17,864 bases of DNA from Pseudomonadota bacterium (lineage in GTDB: Bacteria > Pseudomonadota > Gammaproteobacteria > Burkholderiales > Burkholderiaceae_B), in NCBI GenBank assembly GCA_023427085.1, contig JAEZBO010000162.1:1-17864 (forward strand), given 5' to 3'. The translations under genes were made by a program, and so were the position numbers. The notes beneath the pieces are model-generated. The model was given only the letters and a program-made list of their open reading frames with translations, had not been told where the DNA came from and ran no database searches. This document shows positions 7,707 through 15,602 of the stretch, one piece after another. Each line of letters opens with the position of its first letter. Position 1 is the stretch's first letter.

Positions 7707-8414
7707 CTAGTTGGCAGCGGCCGGCGATCCGGCGGCCGGCGCACCGGCGCCCGTCGCGCGCTCGAAGGCCTCGAGCAGTGGCGCCAGCGCGTCGCGGCGC
7801 GTCTTCAGCGAGGCCTGGTTGACGATCAGCCGCGAGGAGATCGGCATGATGTCCTCGACCGCGACCAGGTTGTTGGCGCGCAGCGTGCCGCCGGTCGAGA
7901 CCAGGTCGACGATGGCATCGGCCAGGCCCACCAGCGGCGCCAGTTCCATCGAACCGTACAGCTTGATCAGGTCGACGTACATGCCCTTGGCGGCGAAGTG
8001 CTCGCGCGCCGCCTGCACGTACTTGGTGGCGACGCGCAGCCGCGCACCCTGGTAGATCGCGCGCTGGTAATCGAAGTCGGCACGCACCGCGACGCACAGG
8101 CGGCAGCGGGCGATGTCCAGGTCGATCGGCTGGTACAGGCCGCCGGGATGCTCGGCCTGGTGCTCGATCAGCACGTCGCGCCCGGCGATGCCCAGGTCGG
8201 CCGCGCCGTATTGCACGTAGGTCGGCACGTCCGAGGCGCGCACGATGATCAGCCGCAGGTTGGCGTCCGAGGTCGGGATGATCAGCTTGCGCGACTTCTC
8301 GGGATTCTCGGCGACCTCGATGCCGGCCGCGGCCAGCAGCGGCAGCGTCTCCTCGAAGATGCGGCCCTTGGACAGCGCCAGCGTCAGCGGGCGCGCAGCG
8401 GGGCTGGTGCTCAT
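7707..8414 (-). CDS. hisG: ATP phosphoribosyltransferase HisG, short (HisZ-dependent) form
   Basis: HisG joins ATP and PRPP, the committed step of histidine synthesis. The 235-residue product is the short form: it has the two catalytic lobes (LTLALSKGRIFEETLP at 10-25; the PRPP-binding loop VDLVSTGGTLRANNL at 169-183). It lacks the C-terminal regulatory ACT-like domain of about 80 residues found in the long form. Short HisG enzymes work with HisZ, a histidyl-tRNA synthetase paralogue that carries histidine feedback inhibition; hisZ is not in this window. The last 15 residues are a low-complexity Ala/Gly/Pro tail. The start ATG overlaps the murA stop in an ATGA (8411-8414), which fixes the start and suggests coupled translation. 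Confidence 0.97.
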   Translation of the reverse strand: MSTSPAARPLTLALSKGRIFEETLPLLAAAGIEVAENPEKSRKLIIPTSDANLRLIIVRASDVPTYVQYGAADLGIAGRDVLIEHQAEHPGGLYQPIDLDIARCRLCVAVRADFDYQRAIYQGARLRVATKYVQAAREHFAAKGMYVDLIKLYGSMELAPLVGLADAIVDLVSTGGTLRANNLVAVEDIMPISSRLIVNQASLKTRRDALAPLLEAFERATGAGAPAAGSPAAAN

Positions 8415-9679
8415 GCCTGCTCCTTGCCAGTGATGCGCTCGATGCGCGCGCCCAGCGCGCGCAGCTTGACTTCCATCTGCTCGTAGCCGCGGTCCAGGTG
8501 ATAGATGCGGTCGACCACGGTGTCGCCGTCGGCCGCCAGGCCGGCGATCACCAGGCTGGCCGAGGCGCGCAGGTCGGTGGCCATCACGCGCGCGCCGGAC
8601 AGGCGTTCGACGCCGCGCACCACCGCGGTGTGGCCGTCGATGTCGATGTCGGCGCCCAGCCGGCAGAGCTCCTGCACGTGCATGTAGCGGTTCTCGAAGA
8701 TGGTCTCGACGATCATCGAGGTGCCATCGGCGAGCGTGTTCAGCGCCATCATCTGCGCCTGCATGTCGGTCGCGAAGCCGGGATATTCCTGGGTGCGGAT
8801 GTCGACCGGGCGGGGCCGGCCGTCCATGCGCGCGTGGATCCAGTCGGCGCCGCAGTCGAGCTGCAGGCCGGCCAGCTCGAGCTTGGCCAGCGTGGCGCCC
8901 ATCGCGGCGGGCGTGACGCCGCGCAGCGTGATGTCGCCGCCGGCCGCGCCGACCGCGCACAGGAAGCTGCCGGCCTCGATGCGGTCGGGCGTGACCGCGT
9001 GTTCGGCGCCGTGCAGGCGCTCGACGCCGTCGATGACGATGCGGTCGGTGCCGTGGCCCTCGATGCGCGCGCCCATCTTGATCAGCAGCTCGGCCAGGTC
9101 GACCACCTCGGGTTCGCGCGCGGCGTTGTCGAGCACCGTGCGGCCTTCGGCCAGCACCGCGGCCATCATCAGGTTCTCGGTGCCGGTGACGGTGACCATG
9201 TCGGTGCGGATGGTCGCGCCCTTGAGGCGCTTGGCGCGCGCCACCACGAAGCCGTGTTCGATCTGGATGTCGGCGCCCAGCGCGGCCAGGCCCTTGATGT
9301 GCTGGTCGACCGGCCGCTGGCCGATCGCGCAGCCGCCGGGCAGGCTCACGCGGGCTTCGCCGAAGCGCGCCAGCAGCGGACCCAGCACCAGGATCGAGGC
9401 CCGCATGGTCTTGACCAGTTCGTACGGCGCCTCGAGGCTGTCGACCTGATCGGCGCGCAGCTGCACGGTGCCGTTCTCGGCACGCTCGGCGAACACGCCC
9501 AGCTTGCCCAGCAGGCGCAGCGTGGTCGAGATGTCGTTCAGGCGCGGCACGTTCGACAGCGTCAGCGTGTCGGCGGTCAGCAGGCTGGCGCACAGGATCG
9601 GCAGCGCGGCGTTCTTGGCGCCCGAGACGGTGACTTCGCCGTTCAGGCGGGCGCCGCCGGTGATGCGTAGCTTGTCCAT
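8411..9679 (-). CDS. murA: UDP-N-acetylglucosamine 1-carboxyvinyltransferase MurA
   Basis: MurA transfers enolpyruvate from PEP to UDP-GlcNAc, the first committed step of peptidoglycan synthesis, in the cytosol. The 422-residue protein starts MDKLRITGGARLNGEVTVSG, with the substrate-binding K22-N23 in SGAKNAALP. The active-site cysteine C117 lies in SLPGGCAIGQRPVDQH. Since this residue is Cys and not Asp, the enzyme should be open to fosfomycin alkylation (inference from the family). The C-terminal DRIYHLDRGYEQMEVKLRAL matches other MurA proteins. Its ATG overlaps the ibaG stop by one base (TGATG at 9677-9681), and its stop overlaps the hisG start, so it is locked into this transcription unit. 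Confidence 0.98.
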   Translation of the reverse strand: MDKLRITGGARLNGEVTVSGAKNAALPILCASLLTADTLTLSNVPRLNDISTTLRLLGKLGVFAERAENGTVQLRADQVDSLEAPYELVKTMRASILVLGPLLARFGEARVSLPGGCAIGQRPVDQHIKGLAALGADIQIEHGFVVARAKRLKGATIRTDMVTVTGTENLMMAAVLAEGRTVLDNAAREPEVVDLAELLIKMGARIEGHGTDRIVIDGVERLHGAEHAVTPDRIEAGSFLCAVGAAGGDITLRGVTPAAMGATLAKLELAGLQLDCGADWIHARMDGRPRPVDIRTQEYPGFATDMQAQMMALNTLADGTSMIVETIFENRYMHVQELCRLGADIDIDGHTAVVRGVERLSGARVMATDLRASASLVIAGLAADGDTVVDRIYHLDRGYEQMEVKLRALGARIERITGKEQA

Positions 9680-9930
9680 CAGTTGCGGGCCTCGTATTCG
9701 GCGGGAGTGAAGTTCTTCATGGCCAGCGCGTGGATCTCGGCGTTCGAGCCCTGGATGCGCTGGCCCAGCGCGGCGTACACCAGCCGATGGCGCTCGACAC
9801 GGTTCTTGCCCTCGAAGGCGGGGCTGACGATCACGGCGTCGAAATGCGCACCGTCGCCCTGGACGTCCAGGTGGGTACAGGTCAGGCCATCGGCGATGTA
9901 TTGCCGGACTTGCTCGGGGGTGGGCTGCAT
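9679..9930 (-). CDS. ibaG: BolA-family protein, IbaG-like
   Basis: This small BolA-fold protein of 83 residues starts MQPTPEQVRQYIADGL. It has the family loop for Fe-S cluster handling with a monothiol glutaredoxin. Visible conserved parts are the HFDAVIVSPAFEGKNRVERH stretch (about 29-48), RHRLVYAALG (47-56) and EIHALAMKNFTPAEY (65-79). Candidate ligands are H48 and H67. The position directly upstream of murA and after transport genes is the same neighbourhood as E. coli ibaG (yrbA), which supports IbaG over BolA itself. It starts 4 bases after the ABC permease ends and its stop overlaps the murA start. Confidence 0.92.
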   Translation of the reverse strand: MQPTPEQVRQYIADGLTCTHLDVQGDGAHFDAVIVSPAFEGKNRVERHRLVYAALGQRIQGSNAEIHALAMKNFTPAEYEARN

Positions 9931-9934
9931 GGTG

Positions 9935-10722
9935 TCAGGTTCTCAGTTTGTAGCCGCTGGCCAGCAGGCGCAGCGCCAGCACGGTCAGCGCGACGAAGAC
10001 CGCGCCGACCACCGCCAGGCTGTGCCAGGGCGAGACGTCGGACATCGCAAAAAAGCCGTAGCGAAAGCCGTCGATCGTGTAGAAGATGGGGTTCCAGTGC
10101 GACACGGCCTGCCAGAAGGCCGGCAGCGTGTGGATCGAATAGAACACGCCCGACAGGAAGGTCGCCGGGATGATCAGGAAATTCTGGAACGCCGCCAGCT
10201 GGTCGAATTTTTCCGACCACAGGCCGGCGATCAGGCCCAGCGTGCCCATGATGCCGCAGGCCAGCGTGGCGAACACCAGCACCCAGCCCGGATGCGCCAG
10301 CGGCAGGTCCTGGAAGCACAGCGCCACGCCCCACACGCACAGCCCGACCACCAGCCCGCGCACCACGCCGGCCAGCACATAGGCGGCGAAGATTTCGCGG
10401 TGCGACAGCGGCGGCAGCAGCATGAACACCAGGTTGCCGGTGATGCGGCTCTGGATCAGCGACGAGGACGGGTTGGAGAACGCGTTCTGCAACATGCTCA
10501 TCATCATCAATCCCGGGATCAGGAAGGACGTATACGGCACCGTGTCGTAGACCTGCACGCGATCCTGCAGCACCTGGGCGAACACCACCAGGTACAGCAG
10601 CGCGGTGATGACGGGCGCGGCGATGGTCTGGAAGCTGACCTTCCAGAAACGCATCAGCTCTTTGCGCAGCAGTGTCGGAAAGCCGGATCCGGCCTGGGGC
10701 TGGGCTTGGGTCAGGGCGGGCT

Positions 10723-10726
<4 letters not shown>
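9935..10726 (-). CDS. ABC-2 type transporter permease (YadH-like), substrate unknown
   Basis: This is the inner-membrane permease half of an ABC-2 type exporter. The 263-residue product has about six hydrophobic helices (near 33-53, 66-80, 110-134, 147-169, 178-197 and 236-256). It carries the typical FLSGVFYSIHTLP segment (190-202) near the fifth helix and WNPIFYTIDGFRYGFF before the last. I chose the GTG start at 10726: its GTGA overlaps the stop of the ATPase gene, and it gives an N-terminal cytoplasmic stretch ending in LLRKELMRFW as in relatives. A longer upstream frame runs through the ATPase gene and is not coding. The closest named relatives I recall are YadH and YhhJ; the substrate cannot be read from sequence. 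Its place between mla and ibaG-murA hints at an envelope role. Confidence 0.9.
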
Positions 10727-11517
<791 letters not shown>

Positions 11518-11531
11518 AGGGAGTGGGCAAA

Positions 11532-11548
11532 GGGGCCGTAGCGGCCCC
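11532..11548 (-). repeat. 7-bp hairpin just upstream of the ABC ATPase start
   Basis: GGGGCCG (11532-11538) and CGGCCCC (11542-11548) are exact reverse complements around a 3-base loop. The hairpin ends 14 bases before the ATG of the ABC ATPase, inside the leader expected from the TACAAT box upstream. It could limit ribosome access or protect the 5' end; both ideas are inference. Confidence 0.5.
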
Positions 11549-11563
11549 GGGGGCGAAGCGTCG

Positions 11564-11569
11564 ATTGTA
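11564..11569 (-). promoter_or_regulatory. Candidate -10 box (TACAAT) for the ABC-ibaG-murA-his unit
   Basis: On the minus strand the sequence reads GCGATACAATCG, with TACAAT one mismatch from the sigma-70 -10 consensus. The same GATACAAT string occurs before mlaF. I find no convincing -35 hexamer 16-18 bases upstream. A transcript from here would have a leader of about 40 bases including the 11532-11548 hairpin. This is a candidate only. Confidence 0.4.
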
Positions 11570-11627
11570 TCGCGCCCCACTGCGCAGGCGGATCGGCCCG
11601 CCAGGGCCGCCCCATGGATGCCCGTGC

Positions 11628-11653
11628 CGGCGGGCGCGCCCTGGCGCCCGCCG
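11628..11653 (-). repeat. Perfect 10-bp GC hairpin after mlaC
   Basis: The arms 11628-11637 (CGGCGGGCGC) and 11644-11653 (GCGCCCGCCG) are exact reverse complements around a 6-base loop. The structure sits about 40 bases after the mlaC stop. It has no T-run on the minus strand, so it is not a standard intrinsic terminator. It could mark the 3' end of the mla message or stabilise it. With the TACAAT box after it, it suggests a boundary between two transcription units. Confidence 0.55.
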
Positions 11654-11692
11654 CCCTGGCCGGCCCCGGCGATGCCGGTGCCGGGCAGGGGT

Positions 11693-12352
11693 TTACTGAT
11701 TGCGCGAGTTCAGCGCCTTGATCAGGCCGTCGATGCCGCTGCGGTTGATCTCTTGCGAGAACTGGTTGCGGTAGTTCTCGATCAGCCAGATGCCTTCGAC
11801 GTTCAGGTCGTAGATCTTCCAGCCTTCGGCGGTCTTCTCGAGGCGATAGTCGACGCCGACCGGCTGCGCGTTCGACTGCGGCACGATCTGCGAGCGCACC
11901 ACCACGTCGTCGGCATTGGCGTCGCCGCGGAACGGCATCAGCCGGATCGAGGTGCCCTGGTCGATCTGCGTCAGCGCGCCGCTATAGGTGCGGATCAGCG
12001 TGCCGCGGAAGGCCTGCGACAGCGCGGCCTGCTGCTCGGGCGTGGCCTGGCGCCAGTTGCGGCCGGCGGCCAGGCGCGTGGTGCGCTCGAAGTTGACGTA
12101 GGGCAGCAGGTGCTGGTCGACCACCTGGTTGATGCGCTGGACGTTGCCCGAACGCAGCGTCGCGTCCTTCTTGAGCACGTCCAGCAGCTGGTCGGCCACC
12201 TGTTGCACGAAGTCGTTGGGCGCGGCCTTGGGATCGGGGCGCGTCTGGGCCTGGGCCAGGCTCATCAGCCCGGCCACCAGCACCAGCGCGAAGCCGGCGC
12301 GCATCATCATGGCACGCAGATCGAGACGGCGGGTACGTTGCGTACGTTGCAT
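11693..12352 (-). CDS. mlaC: Periplasmic phospholipid-binding protein MlaC
   Basis: MlaC shuttles phospholipids through the periplasm between the MlaA complex in the outer membrane and the MlaFED complex in the inner membrane. The 219-residue product has a basic N-region and a hydrophobic core with likely signal peptidase I cleavage after A35 (SLAQA|Q). The mature part has the Tol_Tol_Ttg2 family pattern: FVQQVADQLLDVLKKDATLRS, then INQVVDQHLLPYVNFERTTRL, then TPEQQAALSQAF, then VDYRLEKTAEGWKIYDLNVEGIWLIENYR. The ATG at 12352 is chosen because AAAGGAG lies 8 bases upstream. A start at MMMRAGF, 14 codons in, would give a shorter signal peptide. A 9-bp tandem repeat codes for QRTQRT just after the start. 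It follows mlaA with a 13-base gap. Confidence 0.94.
   Translation of the reverse strand: MQRTQRTRRLDLRAMMMRAGFALVLVAGLMSLAQAQTRPDPKAAPNDFVQQVADQLLDVLKKDATLRSGNVQRINQVVDQHLLPYVNFERTTRLAAGRNWRQATPEQQAALSQAFRGTLIRTYSGALTQIDQGTSIRLMPFRGDANADDVVVRSQIVPQSNAQPVGVDYRLEKTAEGWKIYDLNVEGIWLIENYRNQFSQEINRSGIDGLIKALNSRNQ
12333..12350 (-). repeat. Two tandem copies of a 9-bp unit at the mlaC start
   Basis: GTACGTTGC occurs twice in direct succession on the plus strand (12333-12341 and 12342-12350). On the minus strand it encodes Q-R-T twice, immediately after the mlaC initiator codon. A gain or loss of a unit would keep the frame and change only the basic N-region of the signal peptide. Confidence 0.7.
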
Positions 12353-12360
12353 TAGCGGTT

Positions 12361-12367
12361 CTCCTTT
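12361..12367 (-). promoter_or_regulatory. Ribosome binding site of mlaC
   Basis: The minus strand reads AAAGGAG ending 8 bases before the ATG at 12352. It overlaps the mlaA stop codon (TAA at 12366-12368). This fixes the mlaC start at 12352 rather than the inner MMM cluster, and it is the clearest Shine-Dalgarno sequence in the minus-strand run. Confidence 0.7.
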
Positions 12368-13139
12368 ACTTCTGGCCGGCGGCCGGTTCGAGGTCATCCT
12401 CGTCGTCCGAGTAATCCGGCAGGTTGTCGGCGCCATCGGCGCCGCCGGTACGTTGCAGCACTTGCGCGTTGCGACGTTGCAGGTAGGCATCACGAATGAA
12501 GCTGTAGGGGTCGATGGCGGTGCGGTCGACGGTCTTGGAGACTTCGAGCAACGACGCGCGGGTGTCGACGACCTCCAGGCCCCACAGCGAATTGCGCAGC
12601 CTTACGTTATCGATCTCCTTGACCGTCGCAATGTTCCCGAAAAATCCGACGACGGTGCCGGTACCGTCGCGCACGGTGCTCGGTCCGAGCAGCGGCAACA
12701 CGACGTAAGGACCCTGGCCCAGGCCCCACACGCCCAGCGTGATGCCGAAGTCATTGGAGATCTTGGGGGCGCCATTGCCCGAGGCGATGTCGAAGCAGCC
12801 GCCCACGCCCATGGTGGTGTTCAGCAGGAAGCGGCCCAGCGTGTTGAAGAAGTCGTGGCCGCGGGCCTGCAGGAAGCTGTTGGTGGCCGACCAGAGGTCG
12901 CCCAGGTTCGAGAACGCGTTGTGGATGCAGGTGCGGGCCGGCTGCGGCGTCACGAAGGTATAGAACTCGGCGGCCGGACGCAGCACCGCGCGGTCGACGG
13001 TGTCGTTGAACTTGTAGACGCCGCGGTTGGCGCCTTCCCAGGGGTCGCGCGGGTCGGGTTGCGAGGTCGAGGCGCAGCCGGCCAGCAGTGCCGAGGCCGC
13101 CAGCAGCGGCGCGACGCGTTTCAGGGCAGAGTTCTTCAT
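12366..13139 (-). CDS. mlaA: Outer-membrane lipoprotein MlaA (VacJ)
   Basis: MlaA removes misplaced phospholipids from the outer leaflet of the outer membrane and hands them to MlaC. The 257-residue product begins MKNSALKRVAPLLAASALLA followed by GC, a lipobox with lipidated C22 and S24-T-S after it. The mature part shows the VacJ pattern: DPWEGANRGVYKFNDTVDRAVLRP, then FSNLGDLWSATNSFLQ, then GRFLLNTTMGVGGCFDIAS, then GVWGLGQGPYVVLPLLGPSTVRDGTG. The C-terminus is an acidic tail (SDDEDDLEP). In E. coli mlaA lies apart from the other mla genes; here it sits between mlaD and mlaC on the same strand, which ties the outer-membrane and inner-membrane parts into one unit. Confidence 0.95.
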   Translation of the reverse strand: MKNSALKRVAPLLAASALLAGCASTSQPDPRDPWEGANRGVYKFNDTVDRAVLRPAAEFYTFVTPQPARTCIHNAFSNLGDLWSATNSFLQARGHDFFNTLGRFLLNTTMGVGGCFDIASGNGAPKISNDFGITLGVWGLGQGPYVVLPLLGPSTVRDGTGTVVGFFGNIATVKEIDNVRLRNSLWGLEVVDTRASLLEVSKTVDRTAIDPYSFIRDAYLQRRNAQVLQRTGGADGADNLPDYSDDEDDLEPAAGQK

Positions 13140-13217
13140 GCTCGGGACGTCCTAAGAGAACTTCGATTGTTGTTGTGAGTGCGTCGCTGGCCAGGGGCTG
13201 GCGGGCCGATCTCGGAG

Positions 13218-13814
13218 TTACTGGGCAGGGGCCGGTGCCGGGGCTGCGCCGTCGGCCGGGGCCGGGGTCGGTGCGGGTGCCGGTGCCGAAGACGGTGCAG
13301 GGGCCGCGCCGGCCGGGGCGGCGGCGCCGTCCGCAGCCTGGCCGCCGCTGCTGGTGCCTTGCCGGTCAGCGGAGCTGTACAGGAACTGGCTGATCAGGTT
13401 TTCCAGCACGACGGCGCTTTGTGTATAGCGGATTTTTTCGCCATCGGCAAAGTTGTTCTCGTCGCCACCGGCCTCCAGGCCGATGTATTGCTCGCCCAGC
13501 AGGCCCGAGGTCAGGATCTTGGCCGACGAGTCCTGCGGAAAGTCGTAGCCCTGCTCGATGTCCATGTGCACCACGGCCTGGTACATCTGGTCGTCGAAGT
13601 CGATGCGCGAGACGCGGCCCACCACCACGCCGGCGCTGCGCACGGCCGAGCGTGCCTTGAGTCCGCCGATGTTGTCGAAGTTGGCCGTCAGCGTGTAGGT
13701 CGGGGCGAACGAGAATGAGCTGAGGTTGCCGGCGCGCAGCGCCAGGAACACCAGGGCCGCGGCGCCCAGCAGCACGAACAGGCCTACCCAGAAATCGCTT
13801 TTTTCGCGCGTCAT
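13218..13814 (-). CDS. mlaD: MCE-domain lipid-binding protein MlaD
   Basis: MlaD forms a hexameric ring on the periplasmic side of the MlaFED inner-membrane complex and passes lipids to or from MlaC. The 198-residue product begins MTREKSDFWVGLFVLLGAAA, with one membrane helix (about 9-27). The MCE domain follows (about 38-115), with the expected FDNIGGLKARSAVRSAGVVVG (46-66) and the LLGEQYIGLEAGG loop (105-117) that lines the pore. A helical segment AVVLENLISQFLYS (134-147) would form the central tube. From about 157 to the end the protein is almost only Ala, Pro and Gly with some Ser, a low-complexity tail that I do not recall in E. coli MlaD. It starts 43 bases after mlaE and ends 78 bases before mlaA. 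Confidence 0.95.
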   Translation of the reverse strand: MTREKSDFWVGLFVLLGAAALVFLALRAGNLSSFSFAPTYTLTANFDNIGGLKARSAVRSAGVVVGRVSRIDFDDQMYQAVVHMDIEQGYDFPQDSSAKILTSGLLGEQYIGLEAGGDENNFADGEKIRYTQSAVVLENLISQFLYSSADRQGTSSGGQAADGAAAPAGAAPAPSSAPAPAPTPAPADGAAPAPAPAQ

Positions 13815-13857
13815 AAGAAAGTATCCAGAAGGTTGCGTTATCAGTTTGCCGGGGCGC

Positions 13858-14643
13858 TCAGTTGCCGAACATCAGCGCGGTGAGCAGGAAGTCCAGGCCC
13901 AGGATCGCCAGCGAGCCGGTCACCACCGTGCGGGTGGTGGCGCGCGCCACGCCCTCGGGCGTGGGCTTGGCGCGCCAGCCTTCGAACAGCGCGATCAGCG
14001 TGACGGTGATGCCGAACACCACGCTCTTGATCACGCCGTTGAGCACGTCGTTGAAGACGTCGACGCCAGCCTGCATCTGCGACCAGAAGGCGCCCGAATC
14101 GACGCCGATCATGACCACGCCGACGACCCAGCCGCCCAGCACGCCGACCATCGAGAACACCGCGGCCAGCACCGGCATGGCGATGATGCCGCCCCACAGG
14201 CGCGGCACCAGCACGCGGCGCAGCGGGTCGACGCCCATGACTTCCATTGCCGACAGCTGCTCGCCGGCCTTCATCAGGCCGATCTCGGCGGTCAGCGAGG
14301 TGCCGGCGCGCCCGGCGAACAGCAGCGCCGTGACGACCGGGCCGAGTTCGCGCGTCAGCGACAGCGCCACCAGCAGGCCGAGCGACTCTTCGGCGCCGTA
14401 GCGGTTCAGCGTGTAGTAGCCCTGCAGGCCCAGCACGAAACCGACGAACATGCCGGACACGGCGATGATCAGCAGCGAATAGTTGCCGATGAAGTGGACC
14501 TGCTGCGAGACCAGCCGCGGCCGCGTGACCGCGGTGCCGCTGCGGGCCAGCAACTGGAAGAAGAAGCGGGTGAACGCGCCGACGCTGCCGACGCTCTCGC
14601 GCAGGCCGCCTCCGAGGGCGGCGATGGGCCGGGTCAGGTTCAT
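13858..14643 (-). CDS. mlaE: Phospholipid ABC transporter permease MlaE
   Basis: MlaE is the permease of the MlaFED phospholipid transporter in the inner membrane. The 261-residue product has the MlaE/YrbE domain throughout. An N-terminal amphipathic part (about 1-50) precedes hydrophobic helices near 52-73, 87-111, 148-181 and others towards the C-terminus. The family hallmark region RYGAEESLGLLVALSLTREL (81-100) is followed by GPVVTALLFAGRAGTSLTAE (101-120) and by KAGEQLSAMEVMGVDP (125-140). The ATG overlaps the mlaF stop as ATGA (14640-14643), which decides the start and indicates translational coupling with its ATPase. Confidence 0.96.
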   Translation of the reverse strand: MNLTRPIAALGGGLRESVGSVGAFTRFFFQLLARSGTAVTRPRLVSQQVHFIGNYSLLIIAVSGMFVGFVLGLQGYYTLNRYGAEESLGLLVALSLTRELGPVVTALLFAGRAGTSLTAEIGLMKAGEQLSAMEVMGVDPLRRVLVPRLWGGIIAMPVLAAVFSMVGVLGGWVVGVVMIGVDSGAFWSQMQAGVDVFNDVLNGVIKSVVFGITVTLIALFEGWRAKPTPEGVARATTRTVVTGSLAILGLDFLLTALMFGN

Positions 14644-15479
14644 CGGGCTTCCTTGCGGCGCTGCCAGGCCTCGAAAGCCGGCGTGACGGGATAATGGAAC
14701 GCCACCGGACCGTCGGCCGCGCCGTCCAGGAACTGGCGCACGTATGGGTCCTGCGAGCGCTTCAGGTCGTCGGGCTTGCCGGACGACTTGAGCACGCCCT
14801 GGCCGACCAGGTAGACCTGATCGGCGATGGCGAAGGATTCTTCGATGTCGTGGGTGATCAGCACCGACGCACAGCCGAGCCGGTCGGCCAGGTCGCGGAT
14901 CAGCCGGGCGGTGATGCCCAGCGAGATTGGGTCCAGGCCGGCGAACGGCTCGTCGTACAGGATCAGTTCGGGCTCGAGCACCACCGCGCGCGCCAGCGCG
15001 ACGCGGCGCGCCATGCCGCCGGAGATCTCCGACACCCGCAGGTGCGCGGCGGCGCGCAGGCCGACCGCATCGAGCTTGTCCAGCACGCGCTCCATCACCT
15101 CGGCTTCGGACAGGCGGGTATGTTCGCGCAGCGGAAACGCGACGTTCTCGTAGACGTCCAGGTCGGTGAACAATGCCCCTTGCTGAAACAACACGCCCAT
15201 GCGCTGGCGCAGCTTCTGCAAGGCGTCGGGGGACTGCGCCGCGACGTCCTGGCCGAACGCATGCACGCTGCCGGCCAGCGGCTTGAGCTGGCCGGTGGCC
15301 GCGCGCAACAGCGTGGTCTTGCCCGACCCCGAGCCGCCCATCACCGCCACCACCTGGCCAGGCAGCACCTGCATGTCGATGCCGCGCAACACGACGAAGT
15401 CGCCGTAGCCGAGCGAGACATCGCGCAGCGTCAGGACGGGCTCGTGGTTCGCGTGGGTCGTCGCGGTATCTGTGGGCAT
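14640..15479 (-). CDS. mlaF: Phospholipid ABC transporter ATP-binding protein MlaF
   Basis: MlaF is the ATPase of the MlaFED transporter that maintains outer-membrane lipid asymmetry. The 279-residue product has Walker A GGSGSGKTT (48-56), a Q-loop FQQGALFTDLDVYENVAFPL (98-117) typical of the Mkl/Ttg2A group, signature ISGGM (152-156), Walker B LILYDEP (172-178) and H-loop H210 in LITHDIEE. A C-terminal extension with FLDGAADGPVAFHYP follows; in E. coli the MlaF C-terminus contacts the partner subunit. The start MPTDTATTHA is preferred over one 14 codons upstream, because the longer frame (MPKIQCPFF) would cross the TACAAT promoter-like box. It is the first gene of the minus-strand run. No Shine-Dalgarno is evident. 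Confidence 0.95.
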   Translation of the reverse strand: MPTDTATTHANHEPVLTLRDVSLGYGDFVVLRGIDMQVLPGQVVAVMGGSGSGKTTLLRAATGQLKPLAGSVHAFGQDVAAQSPDALQKLRQRMGVLFQQGALFTDLDVYENVAFPLREHTRLSEAEVMERVLDKLDAVGLRAAAHLRVSEISGGMARRVALARAVVLEPELILYDEPFAGLDPISLGITARLIRDLADRLGCASVLITHDIEESFAIADQVYLVGQGVLKSSGKPDDLKRSQDPYVRQFLDGAADGPVAFHYPVTPAFEAWQRRKEAR

Positions 15480-15505
15480 CGCGTGGGTCGGGTTAAAAAA
15501 AGGGC

Positions 15506-15511
15506 ATTGTA
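15506..15511 (-). promoter_or_regulatory. Candidate -10 box (TACAAT) of the mla operon
   Basis: The minus strand reads AAGATACAATGC, with TACAAT lying 26 bases before the mlaF ATG. A T7 run follows (plus-strand A7 at 15494-15500). No good -35 hexamer is seen at 16-18 bases. The leader would be only about 20 bases. Its position before the first gene of a long same-strand run supports a promoter here, but the call rests on one hexamer. Confidence 0.45.
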
Positions 15512-15602
15512 TCTTGGGCATGCAGGCCGTTCGGCGAGCGCGACCCCGCAGCTTACAGGGTCTGTGGCCGCATGCTGCAACACAACATCTCCGATCCTTC
15601 CA

